Part shown: piece by piece, positions 49,201-60,022 of the stretch
Layout: each line of letters opens with the position of its first letter
Position numbering within the stretch: the first letter of the stretch is position 1
Notes under the pieces: generated by a model
What the model saw: the letters and a program-made list of their open reading frames with translations, nothing else
What the model was told of the DNA's origin: nothing
Database searches by the model: none
Source: Archilochus colubris
Lineage: Eukaryota; Chordata; Aves; Apodiformes; Trochilidae
DNA length: 64,000 bases
NCBI GenBank assembly: GCA_023079485.1
Contig: CM041090.1
Location: 2,942,466 to 3,006,465, forward strand
Direction: 5' to 3'
Translations under genes and position numbers: made by a program

Positions 49201-52200
49201 TTGTTTTGTGGGGTTTTTTTGGTTTTGGTTTTTTGTGTGTATATATATATGCATGGTTGGACTTTGTGATCTGAGAGGTCCTTTCCAATCCTGATTGTTC
49301 TGTGATTCTATTAATACTTTTAAGTATTATACTTACACCTCATCTAGGTAATAACATTTTTATATTAATGCTTTTTTGTGATAGTCTACCTCCCTCCAAT
49401 CTTCTAAATTTCAGAGTTTCACTACTCAGTGGTTTGATAGACATTCTTATTTTTTTAATGTACTTTTTTTTTTTGTTTTGTGTTGTTTGTTTGTTTTTTT
49501 CCACCTATGTGAAAATTGTAACTAACACTTAGGAACAACTGCATCTTTTTTAATGAAGAAGGGACCTGAGCTCTGTTAAGATTTATCCTTTTTTTGTAGG
49601 TCACTTGACTTCAGTGATTCTGGCTAGGTCAGAGCTGAGAAAAACTGCTTTATTGTATCAATCTGTGATAGATTTGCATTGCTTATAAAAGAAGGCTGCC
49701 CTTGCACTTCCCTCTTGTGTGCAGAACCAGTGTTAGTGTCCACACAATGAGCTGGACTTTGGTTGAGAAGTGTAACCACCATTTCTGTACTGGGACAGAT
49801 CACTCACAGTTCCTTTTGGTGGTGGGAGGGTGGTGAAGAGATGACTGGTTCAGGGTAAGGGTAGAAGGAAGGTGTATGGGCAGGATGGATGTTTTGATAG
49901 CAGAGCTGGATTATCTTGATCACAGCAGGTGGAGAAGATCTCTGCAAGTATAAATGTGCTTGAGGACTTGACATCCATTTCCTCAGAGATTGGAAAGGTT
50001 CTGCTTGTCTCTCTGACGCTTCCAAAGGCAGCCATGAGGCCATGCTGTTCTTACAGAACACCAACTGCTCTGTCATCAGTGGATCAAGGGTTGGACTTGA
50101 TGATCTCTGAGGTCCCTTCCAACCCAGCCAATTCTATGATTCTATGACCATGATTAGATAGCCCTGCCACTTGGCATACATAGGTTACTTGAAGCATTAT
50201 CCCATTGCTTTCCTCAAAAACTGAAGAGGCAAACTGAATTACAAACCACTGCTACAGGTGGACAACTGTGGCTGGTGTTCTGTGTATGGTCCATGTTTGT
50301 AGTGTCAGGACATAGTTTTTGAGTCTTGCTTTTTCTCTCTCTGTTGGTATTGATAGGATACTGTACCGTGCTGCTCCTTAAACTGCAAGTGTACATCTGT
50401 CTTTCTTTTAAATATTTTTTTCTCTCTGCCCCTCAGAGGAGTGCTGAAAACAGCAAAAGCACTTGATAGCTGCTCATGTAAACATGAAGATCCAGGAGCA
50501 CTTTGATAATATCTTATCCTTGAGCTGACTTACAGAAACATATTATTTTTGTTTCTTTTTATGACCTGAGTGAAGAGCTCTAATGTTAAATGTAGATAAA
50601 CTGTAGCATTGATTTCAGTTTTGCTTCTTCTTAGGTTCATGCTTATATCATCAGCTATCTCAAAAAAGAAATGCCCTCTGTATTTGGGAAAGAGAATAAG
50701 AAGAAGGAACTGATCAACAAATTACCAGAGATCTACATCGAGCTGCAAAGGGAATACCATATCTCAGCAGGTGACTTCCCTGAAGTCAAGAAAATGCAGG
50801 TAAGGTGACATTACAGTTTCAGTGAATTAATAGTAACTTCACAACAGGATTACAAAATTGGAAAAGGAAGGACAGAGTATTGCAACATTAGCATTTTGAG
50901 TCTTCAGAAACAGAGCAGCTGAAGGGACTGTTAATCATGTGTCTCTTACAGAGTTAACATCACTTGAGATCAGTGCAGAAAAAATGGTAACTTGCTTAGT
51001 GTGCATCCACTGATGAAGAACTATAGAAACTGCTGCAAATAACCAGACCTTCTGTCTTGTAATCAGTGTCTTTTGCCTATTGACAGATAGTACTAAAGGT
51101 TTGGTGCAAATAAAATGGCAGTGGACGCTTGCATGTTAAGCTGATTCTTGTTTTGTATCCTAAATGTGGATATTTGTATTGCTTTTGTGATGCTATCAGG
51201 TTAATATATACTTAGTCACACACTATTCATTTTTACCCTAGTCTGTTCTTGCTCTTATTGTTACTGTTTGCTGATAAGTAATAAAGACAGTGTGCTGTCT
51301 ATCTATCTCTTCTGAAGATAGTGCTTCTCAGTTTTTTCCTGTCCTTTTGCACTTGCATTCTATGAGGAGAGATAGAAGTTCTCAATTTATACTCTTATTA
51401 ATTTAAAAATACCTTTTGTCTCTTGTTTCTCTTCTGAACTTTACATAGTCTTACTATCAACTTTCTGTCACTTTCTCAGCTTTTTATTTCTGCCCTCTGA
51501 TTCAAGGTGAGTTGTTCAGAGTATCCTAGGGAAGAGCAGCTGATATTGTGTTAGCACTACTTTTCAATTTATTCCTCAAGCCTCAATTTGCAGCTTTTGG
51601 ATCTCAGGTCATAGGCTTCTTAAATGGCCTTTGAATTAGAAGGTAATAATAAATTGAATTAAAAGGTTAATCACAGAGTGATAACTGGCTAACTACCCTG
51701 TCTGTAGGGATGCACAAGTTTCTTTTATGAACTAAAATATTTAACTTGGAAAACAATTACTGCCATGAGACAGTAAATTTCAGATGAAGCACAAGATCTG
51801 TTTAATCTAGGTTTTCCCTGGAAGGATTGTTGTAAGGGTTTCCTGAGTTAGCCTTTAAAAAAGGGGTTTGTGTGGAAGAATCTGACTCTCTTCCCTTGCC
51901 ACTTTGAGAATGGTTACTTTTCAGTTTGAATACTGAAACAAAATTTAATGGAATTTTATCAAACTAGTAGTGCATGTTGCTAACCCTCAGCAGCAGGTGG
52001 CAGCAAATATATACATGTATATATATATATATATGCATGAGTTATTTCTGTAAGAGGAGCTAAATTGTGAGAACACAAAATTATGCCAAAACAGATAGCA
52101 GGCTTGACCTTTGCTATTTAAGGTTCATTACATATAATAAATTTATACTGATCACTTGGCATAAATCAAGTGATTGCATAGAAATGTCACTTGAACAGAG

Positions 52201-53533
52201 TGGTTCTTGTTGGTTGGCAGCTTTCCTCCAAGAACTCCAGAGTTCTTTGTGCATGGGCCTTGCCTGTGCTTCAGGTTTCTTGGGTTGATACCATTTTAAT
52301 TCTGGTATGGATGGGAGCAGCTCCCTGAGGTGATAAATGTCTTTGTTAAAGTAGCTTACGACCATTTTGAGAGAGGGGCTGGAGAAGGGAAGGGGGCAGG
52401 GATTGTGTGTGGAGTTTCTTTAACAGTTTCCACTGTAACTCCCTCTTCCTGGCCAGCATTTTGCATGTAGAAAGCATCTAATAATTACCTATAATTACCA
52501 TTTTTAATTTTCCAGCACTTTGGTGTAAAACATGCTTGGGCTTGTGTTGAAATAGCAGCTATCTTCTAGTTAACAGTTTCACTGAAGTTAGTAGGAATTT
52601 ATGTACAAGATGAAAACGCAGCGGGGACCAAATGACTTAGTTGTGGCAGGACTTTATAGAAATGCTGCTTTTGTTATCCTAACTCAGTTTTTCTTTATTG
52701 GTAAGAGACACTTCTTGATGACCTAGCCACAAACAAGAAGATTAATCTATAAAATCTTTCTTTGATGCTTGGAAGTAAAGCACCAAGGGGAAGGGTTTTG
52801 GTTAACACTCAGCAAAACACATCGGCATTTTGACAATTGTACAGTAAATGGAATTTAATAGATAAACTCATGCACCACTGCAAAATTGCCTTAGTGTGTT
52901 TGATCAATATATTGGGTGTATGTCACCTATCTGTGACCTCTTCAATGGACTGGAAAAGTTTCTAACTACTGTCGCTGAAACTTTTGTCATTGACAGGAGC
53001 TGTTGGAGAATTGTGACTTCACTAAGTTTCATTCTTTGAAACCAAAGCTGATTGAAGCTGTGGATAACATGCTGGCCAATAAAATTGCTTCACTGATGAG
53101 TCTGATTAGGCAGGAAGAGAGCAATATGCCCACAGAGATGGTACATGGTGGAGCATTTGATGGCACCATGGCAGGACCTTTTGGGCAAGGATACGGAGAA
53201 GGTGCCAAGGAAGGAGCTGATGAAGAGGAATGGGTTGTTGCCAAAGATAAGCCTGCTTATGATGAGATTTTCTACACCCTGTCACCAATCAATGGGAAAA
53301 TATCAGGGATTAGTGCAAAGAAGGAGATGGTGACTTCTAAGCTACCCAACAGTGTTTTGGGGAAGATCTGGAAACTTGCAGACTGTGATGGCGATGGTAT
53401 GCTGGATGATGAGGAGTTTGCTTTGGCAAAACATCTCATCAAGATTAAACTGGATGGGTATGAACTGCCTGGCACGCTACCTCCCCACCTGGTGCCACCA
53501 TCTCATAGGAAACCTCTCCAGACAGCAGAGTGA
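24679..53533 (+). CDS. EHD4: EH domain-containing protein 4, complete (6 exons)
   Basis: EHD4 is a dynamin-like ATPase that assembles on endosomal membranes and takes part in endocytic recycling with other EHD proteins. Six exons join in frame to 541 codons, the known length of the mammalian protein, with six-exon structure. Residues 68-75 are the P-loop [12 protein letters not shown] lies near 151-154, and NKAD at 222-225 is the nucleotide-specificity motif. A KPF motif lies at 123-125. The middle (about 290-400) is helical. The C-terminal EH domain spans about 447-535, with an EF-hand loop at 492-503 that keeps all acidic calcium ligands (D, D, D, D, E). The start ATG gives MFSWMGKQ, the typical N-terminus. 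All splice sites are GT-AG. No damage was seen. Confidence 0.97.
25612..25739 (+). mobile_element. Old CR1 3' end fragment
   Basis: Contains GTTCAAGGCCAGGTTGGATG, TTGAGCAACC and GGAACTGGATGATCTTTAAGG, typical of an older CR1 3' end. The terminal octamers have decayed. Confidence 0.85.
25868..26185 (+). mobile_element. Old CR1 fragment
   Basis: Starts at AGCAGCCTTCCAGTACTTGA and carries the CR1 order of AGTGACAG, GTTTCAAATTGAAAGAGGGG, GTGAGACACTGGAATGG, GACCAGGCTGGATGG and GATCTTGAAGGGCCCTTCCA. It is diverged and has no long open frame. Confidence 0.88.
31760..31936 (+). CDS. EHD4: EHD4 exon 2
   Basis: The 177-bp exon lies between ATCTCTAG and GTAAGA. It encodes residues 79-137, including [19 protein letters not shown] (switch I region) and the KPF motif. 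Confidence 0.97.
33131..33162. repeat. T run and (ATT)n microsatellite
   Basis: Eleven or more T followed by about seven ATT units. Confidence 0.9.
33818..34755 (+). mobile_element. CR1, 5'-truncated with open reading frame (family B)
   Basis: It starts within the reverse transcriptase at [20 protein letters not shown]. It keeps one open frame of about 286 codons (33816-34676) to the natural end of ORF2 (LDVALSAMV), then the CR1 tail. It has the RT motif FADDTKLG and the C-terminal [12 protein letters not shown]. The intact frame suggests a young insertion, but no start context or promoter is present. Confidence 0.95.
36961..37058 (+). CDS. EHD4: EHD4 exon 3
   Basis: The 98-bp exon lies between TTCCTGCAG and GTGAGG. 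It encodes residues 138-170 and contains the DxxG-type motif [12 protein letters not shown] of the ATPase. Confidence 0.97.
37252..37287. repeat. Short AT minisatellite
   Basis: Two and a half copies of a 14- to 15-base unit (TTCCAAAATATATA). Confidence 0.85.
38323..38992 (+). mobile_element. CR1, 5'-truncated (family B)
   Basis: Starts at GTCTGGATTGCCAGGAAGCT and ends in three ATTCTATG units. ORF2 is open from 38347 to a frameshift near 38670, where it continues in another frame to LDVALSAMV. Confidence 0.94.
39548..39722 (-). mobile_element. CR1 3' end fragment
   Basis: Minus-strand CR1-type end (AGAATCAGAGAATGTCAGGT and GGGTCATCTGGCCCAACCC on the + strand). The minus frame encodes [14 protein letters not shown], matching CR1 ORF2 near its C-terminus. 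It belongs to a different, older family than the neighbours. Confidence 0.88.
41193..42395 (+). mobile_element. CR1, 5'-truncated, deleted sublineage (family B)
   Basis: The longest family B copy here. It encodes the RT segment [17 protein letters not shown], the motif [15 protein letters not shown] and FADDTKLGG. It lacks three internal pieces: after TTCAACA (about 28 bases), the 15 bases before GGCAGAAAGG, and about 66 bases after CAGCAGTGTG. The first two losses are shared with the copy at 47553-48468. Confidence 0.95.
45221..45633 (+). CDS. EHD4: EHD4 exon 4
   Basis: The 413-bp exon lies between TTCCTTCAG and GTAAGA. It encodes residues 171-308, with [12 protein letters not shown], the NKADQVD motif and [15 protein letters not shown], covering the end of the G domain and the start of the helical part. 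Confidence 0.98.
47553..48468 (+). mobile_element. CR1, 5'-truncated, deleted sublineage (family B)
   Basis: Starts at GGGATCAGTGTTGGGCCCAG and ends in ATTCTATGATTCTATG. It shares with 41193-42395 the deletion after TTTCAACA, the loss before GGCAGAAAGG and the variant GGGATCCAGCACAG. Confidence 0.95.
48469..49311 (+). mobile_element. Older CR1 abutting a young copy
   Basis: A diverged CR1 with CAGAGGGTCCTGGAGAAGCT, GTCACAACAACCCCAAGC and AGCCAGCAATGTGCC; the end reads TTCTGTGATTCTAT. It begins exactly where the young copy ends. A TG/TA run lies inside its 3' part (49236-49251). Confidence 0.9.
49236..49251. repeat. Short TG/TA run inside old CR1
   Basis: GTGTGTATATATATAT, a small microsatellite near the end of the CR1 at 48469-49311. 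Confidence 0.8.
50078..50146 (+). mobile_element. Very short CR1 3' end
   Basis: Only the last 69 bases of a family B CR1 (GTGGATCAAGGGTTGGACTT to ATTCTATGATTCTATG). Confidence 0.93.
50635..50799 (+). CDS. EHD4: EHD4 exon 5
   Basis: The 165-bp phase-0 exon lies between CTTCTTAG and GTAAGG. It encodes residues 309-363 ([14 protein letters not shown], then [10 protein letters not shown]) of the helical domain. Confidence 0.97.
50800..52996 (+). other. EHD4 intron 5
   Basis: The intron has a TA microsatellite at 52009-52035. I see no other repeat or gene. Confidence 0.7.
52009..52035. repeat. TA microsatellite
   Basis: A short TA run interrupted by CATG. Confidence 0.85.
52997..53533 (+). CDS. 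EHD4: EHD4 exon 6 (EH domain, stop)
   Basis: The coding part runs from after ATTGACAG to TGA at 53531-53533 and encodes residues 364-541. It holds the acidic linker [13 protein letters not shown] and the EH domain. The EF-hand loop is [12 protein letters not shown], and the tail is [12 protein letters not shown]. Confidence 0.98.
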   Translation, partial: ELLENCDFTKFHSLKPKLIEAVDNMLANKIASLMSLIRQEESNMPTEMVHGGAFDGTMAGPFGQGYGEGAKEGADEEEWVVAKDKPAYDEIFYTLSPINGKISGISAKKEMVTSKLPNSVLGKIWKLADCDGDGMLDDEEFALAKHLIKIKLDGYELPGTLPPHLVPPSHRKPLQTAE

Positions 53534-55350
53534 AAAATACAAGAAGAATGAGGAGTTTGGAAATCTTTCACCAAATGCATTGAAGCCACCAACATTTGAA
53601 AATAGGCTTAGATCCTTAAACCTCACAGCACATTTCATGCAAGTTACTGAAATTAGAAGCATGGTAGCAGGGAAATACTCATTTAGATGTCCCTGCTGCC
53701 CTTCACCCAGACATGCTTATCTCAAGTGCCTTGTATTATTGTAAGGTGAAAATGTTTTTGTAGTCCTGCTTCCATGTCTTGCTGCCTTTGCAACCATAAA
53801 GCAGAAAAGGCCATGCATAAAAATCACTGACCTTCACCAAACCTCAATACTTAGCAACCATAAGTTTCTCTGGAGTATTTTAAATAGCCCAAGGAAGCTC
53901 TAAATATTTAATTCACCTGCCTATGCAGGGAAAATTTTCTGTGCTAAAAGCATAGTATAGGCATCGAGTGAATGTCAGCACATCTGTAGTCTAAGAAAAG
54001 GCCAATTATAAAAGGAATTTTTTTTTCTTTATTTAATAGGATGTTACAGAAATAGAGAAGAGTCATGAGGGAAGTCCTTTAAGTGGACAGAATACAAGCA
54101 GACTTGTTTTAAAACCTCACTGATTGTAGCTAGGACTGCAAAATATTAAAATGTTTCTTAAAGTTTGTCATTGTGTCTTGTTATCTGAAGATGTGCTTCT
54201 TCAGTTTTATACAGCACTATATAGTTAGTATTATCATTAGAAGAAATATATCTCCTCTGTTCCTTGGTGCTGAAGTTTCCTTTGTTTCTTTAGCTGCTCT
54301 GCAGACAATGAATTCCTGAATTGTTCAAATTGACAGCAGAATGTTTTCAGAAAGTTTAAAAAAAAATAATCACATTTCCATTAAGATCAATCCTCATTTT
54401 CAGGTGAGAAAAGGTGCATTGCTCAAAATTGGCCTCTTCAAAGCACATGGAATTGTCTCTGGAAATTTTCATTAGTATTTGATGTCTGTTTACAGATAAT
54501 TATACAGTTATTTGTATGGGTTTTGGATATAGAATATTTTAAAGAAATTTTTTAAATTCTTTCTTTTTCCAACATGTAGCTGACAGCTATAAATTCAATT
54601 CCTGAGGTGGCAGATTTGAAAGCTGGGCAGACTAATGGGAATCTTTACATTTCTTGTGATGAATCATAACCTGGTCCTTCCAGATACTATTCTATTACTG
54701 AAAACAATTCATCAGAGAAATGCCTGCTTAATAAACATTCTCTAACAACACAATTAAAATTGAACATGCTGGCTGCTTACAACTGTATTTATCAGTACCT
54801 TAGGAGAACACAAATTTTTGGTCCTGTGAACTTGAGTCTTCTAGGGAGGGCCTTTTCTTCCTTTTTCTGAGATCAAACTTGGAGGTCAGTTTTAATCTGT
54901 GTAACTGAGCAGAAATTGACTTGTATTCCATTTGTAGTATGAAACACACTGCACACAAAGGCACTGGAGTTTGGAGTTCTTTGGCTCACAAGAAGTGGGA
55001 GCAGTAAAACCTTCTGAGGCAGAGCAAGCAAAAAAGTGTTTTAGCATTTTTCAGCAGGGGGAAGGAGGGAGGGAAGTAGTTTGAGTATTGTCTCCCAGTT
55101 AGGATTTTAGTCCCACTTAATGGTCAGTTTTGTACATGATCTAAGAAGAGCCTCAACCACTTTTTTTCACATTGTACATTTCTAGGTTGTCAGTGAAGTT
55201 TAATACTTCAGATCTTTCCAGACCTCCTGTCTTTCTGTACCTGTTCTATTCTGATTTGAAATCATTACAATGAACTTTGCCAGGACTCTACCATGGGAAA
55301 ACAATGAAGCTAGTTTAAATAATGGCAGAAAAACATCTTTACCTTGCCAG

Positions 55351-55444
55351 GCTTCTGGACCTGCATCAAGGATGTCCTGGCATAGTTAAATTGTCTTGCT
55401 TCTGGACCTGTATCAAGGATGTCCTGGCATAGTTAAATTTTCTT
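55351..55444. repeat. 47-bp tandem duplication in probable EHD4 3' UTR
   Basis: Units 55351-55397 and 55398-55444 both read GCTTCTGGACCTG(C/T)ATCAAG and onwards; they differ at two positions only. Confidence 0.95.
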
Positions 55445-57469
55445 GAGTATTTACTTGCTTTTTAATTTAATTTTAGGTTTTTCTTTTTTTTCCAACTATA
55501 TTTGTTAGACCTAAATTAGGAACCAAGTTATCCTTAGGACATCTCTCTGCACTTCAGTAGAGCTGTGAAACTTGACTGTGAGTCAAGCGTGTGACTCTGC
55601 AGAGTAACTGATTTTTCTGTGTAATTTATTTTTGATTGAACAAGAAGTAATCTATAGACATTGTAGGAGTTGTTTGAAAAAAAAAAATGCAGATTGCAAA
55701 AGTAATAATATATTCTTGTTTGTGTGGAGCATCTGCAGTCAGTAATGAATCCATACACTAATGACCAACTAGCTTGGTAAGAAAAGCCACCAGGACAAAG
55801 AAAGCAAAGTTGTGTATCCTAACTACTGTAGTGTGGGCAAAGCTGACAGGACTGGGAAGTTGCTGTCTTCTGACTGCTTTACCTTGCTCTTTCACAGCAC
55901 ATGGTCCCAGGAGTGGACTGATGTTTGAGGTCCCACTAGCCCAGAGGTGATGCTCCAAATGCACTGGAGCCATGTGATCCCATGCCAGTAGGAATATCCT
56001 GCTCCTCTCACTGAAGTGTAGTTTCTTGGTTATTTTAATTTATTTTTCTAGCTTTAGTGATGGTAAAATGGAGAACACAGCCTTTTCTTCAGTCTCCATG
56101 GCACTGTAGTAACTCAGGCTTATGGGAGACATACGGAAATGCATTATTTTGGTAAGTTAAAAGATTCTTTTTGTCTAGATGGAGTTGGAATGTTTGACTT
56201 TGTTTTCCTGTAGAATTCAGAAGAGAAAAGCACAAAGCATGTATAGGAGTAGAGGTGGATTCTCAGTGTTTCTTTGGAGGAATAGAAGGGTTTCAGGATG
56301 GGTACACAGTGCTACATGCAGAGATATGTTTCTAGATACATGGTGCAGTGTGCTACCATCCTAATTAGTCAATAGGAATAAAGTACATTTCATGTGGACA
56401 TTAAACAGCAGTTTCTTGCACAGCTAAACTGGTGTATAGTAGGTTGCTGTTGCTCTTCTCACTACCTCCTCACAGTCCCGTGGACCTGCTCCCTTTTGCC
56501 TTGCTTGTTCTCTGGCTTGTTATATCCTGCAAGCCCACTGAGTTGGTTAAATCACCCACCCAGCAGTTGGGTTGATGCTCTGTGAAGTTAGTGAGTCCAT
56601 GCATTAGGATCATGAGAAAAGAGCAGGATTACCTTCTCATGAAATGTGCTGTAAGTAGTTATTGGGGGACAGCAGCATGAGGTGACCTTTAGTGCTCAGT
56701 TTCATGTTACTAAAATCTGCTGAAGAAAGACTTAAGGAGTTAGATGTATTGGCCCTTTTTATGCTTAGAGTTTCGATTGCATTTGCTGAGAGACCATTCA
56801 AAACTATCAATAATTCATCCTGTGAAATCAGTGCCCATTAGTGTGGTCTGCAGAGGCAGCTGCTTTTACTGCCTCTCCAACTATTCTGCAACACACTTTA
56901 GATTCTCAACCCTAATTCTGCTGCAGCAGAAATTAATTATAATTTTGTTGTGGAGTGGAAGAGAAAATAATGGGCTACCACTCATAAACACAGGACAGGA
57001 CAGCAAGAACCTTCTAAAGCTGTAAAAGGTTGAAAGTGGTGAATTAACGAAGGTTTTTGGGTTGTTAGTTGGGTGTGGTATGAATTTGTGTGGAGCCTGG
57101 TCTGAAAGCAGCAGTATCCAATCCCAGACTCTCAGCAACATTATTCATCCCCAGTACTTGAAAAATGCCCCCATTTCCTTCCCTTCCCAATGTGCACTCA
57201 CTTTGGTGGATCTTTATATTGTTGAAATTCAAGCAAAGTTTGAAGTGACTGGTTTGATGTGTGTGTATAACTTAGCACTGAGAGGATGAATATGAACTTT
57301 GTTTTCTGCTTCATGTGCTCACCTTTTCTAATATTTTTGTTAAATACTGTATTTTTACTTCAAAGGCACTCTGGTTATTGAGAGAAGGCTTGATCTGTGC
57401 AGTGTGCTTCAGTTTGTCCAACTAGGCAAACAGATTTGTAAGTTCATTATTGTTGCACTTTTATTACAC

Positions 57470-57475
57470 AATAAA
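57470..57475 (+). terminator. EHD4: Poly(A) signal, probable EHD4 end
   Basis: AATAAA is followed within 30 bases by T-rich DNA. A second AATAAA at about 57554 is an alternative. Confidence 0.5.
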
Positions 57476-59867
57476 TTCCTTGCACATACTGTAATATATT
57501 TTAATATGCTTTGTAATCATTTTTAGAAAGTGATGATACAAATTGCTGAGTTAATAAACTAATATTGAACTACCTGGGATTTTCTTTTGTAAATTCTTTT
57601 TTCTGGTAAACTTCTTTTTTCAATTACTAGGATTTTGTAATCCTGCTATTTAAGACCCATAGACATAGTAGCTATTTGGCAAGCTCCTTATTTTTCCACC
57701 TCAGTTTATGTATCCCTAATAGGTTATAGCTGTTTTCTGTGTCCTTGAACTTCTTGATGAAATTCCTGCCTGCACCAAGGCTTTACTACAGAATTAAATT
57801 TATATTTAACAAACAAACAAAAAACCACTTCCAGCACCTCTCCTTAATTATCTATGTATAGCAGAATATAATTTGGGAGTTTCTTAAGGTCTAAGCATAG
57901 AAATTTCTTGAAGTCCTAGTGTGTCAGGGTTTAACACTGGCCCGGCGATTAAACCGAATAACAGACGCTCTCTATTAATCTCTCTCTCCTTGATAAAGAA
58001 AGGAGAGAGAATAAGGGAGAGAGACTGATGGGTTGGAAACTAAACTACACAACTTTAATGAAACAGTAATGATAAATAGGAAAAATTACTGAATATATAC
58101 AAATATACAGGAAAATGAATACCACATTCCTCCCTCCTTTCCCCCAGTAACTCTCACGTCACCACCGAGGCTGCAGGGCAGCCCTGGGAAAGTCCAGGCT
58201 GGACTCCTGGAGTCGGCAGCAGTCGGGAACCGGAGGCAGGAACACACAGATATGGGCTGGCACGGATCAGGACCACAGGCAGACGAACGGACAGGATCCT
58301 TCCAGGATGCCGAGTGAAGGAAGGGAAGCAGGAAATCAGGAAAAGATCTGGCTCGGCCCTCGTGATGCCTCAAATTTATACTGAGTGTGACGTATATGGG
58401 ATGGAATACTCTGTTTGGTCAATTCTGGCATCTATCTTGTCTGTTCCTCCCCAAAGGAGGGCTCAGGTGGGACCTCTGTATCCTCCTGGACGGTAAAATG
58501 TTTTCCTCAGAGCTGAGCAGTGTCCTTGGCTCTGCACACCAGTCTCTAGCAGTAACTATAAACATCGAGTGTTATCAGTCCTAGGAGCAGACACTGTCTG
58601 AGAAACTTGCTGTTAATTTCAGCAAGTGCAACTACTTACAAGAGACTTAGCTAAAAGCAAAAGTACAAGACAGAAAATCACCTTTATCCTGGCCCAAACC
58701 AGGACATAGTGTTAAGATAAATCAGAAATTTCCTGTGAGGTTTGAAAGCTTGAAACTTGGCCCGAGAAGCACTTTTAACTTCAGTGGCATTACTGACCTT
58801 GAAAAATAAGAGTAGGTTAAATGTCATTTTAGCAAAAAGGACTTTGTTGATATCTTTTTAAAAAAAAATCTGAGGACATCTTTTCACACTGTCCTACATA
58901 CTCCTTAAAAACAACTGATGATATCAATAGAACACTCATATGAATGTACTGCCTAAATTAATTCTTCCTTTGCCCCTCATTCTCCCAGACAACTGGAACA
59001 TCTCTGAAGATACAGCTGTGCCCCCAGGATGCTCCAGTTTAGCTTTTGCTCCTGCCACCAACAAATCTGAGTTTCTGCAGAGTTCAAAGGGTTTGTATCT
59101 AGGAGTGTTGGCAATCTGGGTTCATGGTGGTTATGTTGGGTATCACATGGAAGGGAGTATTTCACATGCAAACAATATGTTTTGGGTTTCTGGAGGCTCC
59201 ACTGCTGTTGAATTCCAGTGGCTTGTTTGAAGTGTTCTTTAGAAAAGTCAGAACTAGTTTGGAGGAGATGAAGTTTTATTGGGATTTGGAGGTGGCTATT
59301 TGCTTCATTTTTGAAGAATGATGTTTTAATTTCTTCACCTACAAGACATCTCTGGGTTGGAAAAAATTGGAGTGTACTTCATAGTTAGATGTTCTGCTCT
59401 AATCCATAGTTTATACTTGGACAAAGGGAATAGCAGATGAATATCCACACTACTAGTTTGACTAAGATTTGCAGCCTAATATTTGGCACCCTTAATCTGT
59501 GAAGTATTTCTGTTTATGCCTACTGTGCAATTTAATTTCTTCAAGCCTTGTTGCTGGCTCCCACCTGTGCTGTATTTGTAAGAGCTTGGGAGCACAGATT
59601 ACTTTATTCTGAGCTTCTCTGACACAGGGCTCTTGGGTTGCAAGTACTTCACTGTGAGTGCAGAGAACCTTTTAGAAAACTTGGCCCATGGGTGAGCCTG
59701 CCTGACTTGAGTAGGGAAGAGTAGTAGAGGAGTTGTGCTGCTCAAACAGATGAAGGAACACATCTGCTGAAGGTGCCTCCCTTCACTCAGGGTTCATGGC
59801 AACCAGATACTTTCTGGAAATAAATGCCCAGGAAAGCAAACACCTGTTGTGATCAGCACACAGTGAG
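57476..59867. other. Region downstream of EHD4
   Basis: Contains the solo LTR. From 58712 to 59867 I see no gene or repeat; the small open frames there have no recognisable product. Confidence 0.65.
57922..58706 (-). mobile_element. Solo LTR of an endogenous retrovirus
   Basis: The 785-bp block has TG...CA ends (TGTCAGGGTT to CCAGGACA) and is flanked by the 5-bp direct repeat TAGTG (57917-57921 and 58707-58711). Read on the minus strand it starts TGTCCTGGTTTGGGCC and has a TATAAAT box (58374-58380) and an ATTAAA downstream. A 5-bp target duplication fits an ERVL-like element, but that class is inferred. No internal viral gene is present, so it is probably left by LTR-LTR recombination. An 11-bp perfect inverted repeat (57981-57991 / 58000-58010) can form a hairpin. 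Confidence 0.85.
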
Positions 59868-60022
59868 GTACACAGGTTTTTCACAGTCAGAGGAACCTTG
59901 ACAGGCTTGAGAAGTGGGCTTGTGGCAACTGTATGAAGTTACAAGGCCAAGTGCAAGGTTCTGCACCTGGGATGGAGCAATCCCATGCAAGTATACAGCC
60001 TGGGAGGAAAAAGGATTGAGAG
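59868..60022 (+). mobile_element. Old CR1 fragment interrupted by the young CR1
   Basis: Plus-strand CR1 remnant (GGAACCTTGACAGGCTTGAG, AAGGCCAAGTGCAAGGTTCT, CACCTGGG) that stops where the minus-strand CR1 begins, so the young element inserted into or beside an older one. Confidence 0.82.

Larger units (their letters stand above)
45634..50634 (+). other. EHD4 intron 4
   Basis: The 5-kb intron holds two abutting CR1 copies (47553-48468 and 48469-49311) and a short one (50078-50146). The remainder is unique sequence with T-rich runs. Confidence 0.7.
53534..57475 (+). other. EHD4: EHD4 3' UTR (probable extent)
   Basis: After the stop no further coding signal is seen. AATAAA occurs at 57470-57475, followed by T-rich and GT-rich DNA, which fits a distal cleavage site; a nearer TTAATAAACA at about 54728 may give a shorter form. 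The region contains a 47-bp tandem duplication (55351-55444). Confidence 0.6.

Noticed and set aside
58086..58496. Open frames of 60-95 codons on both strands
   Set aside because: They lie inside the solo LTR and resemble no protein I know.
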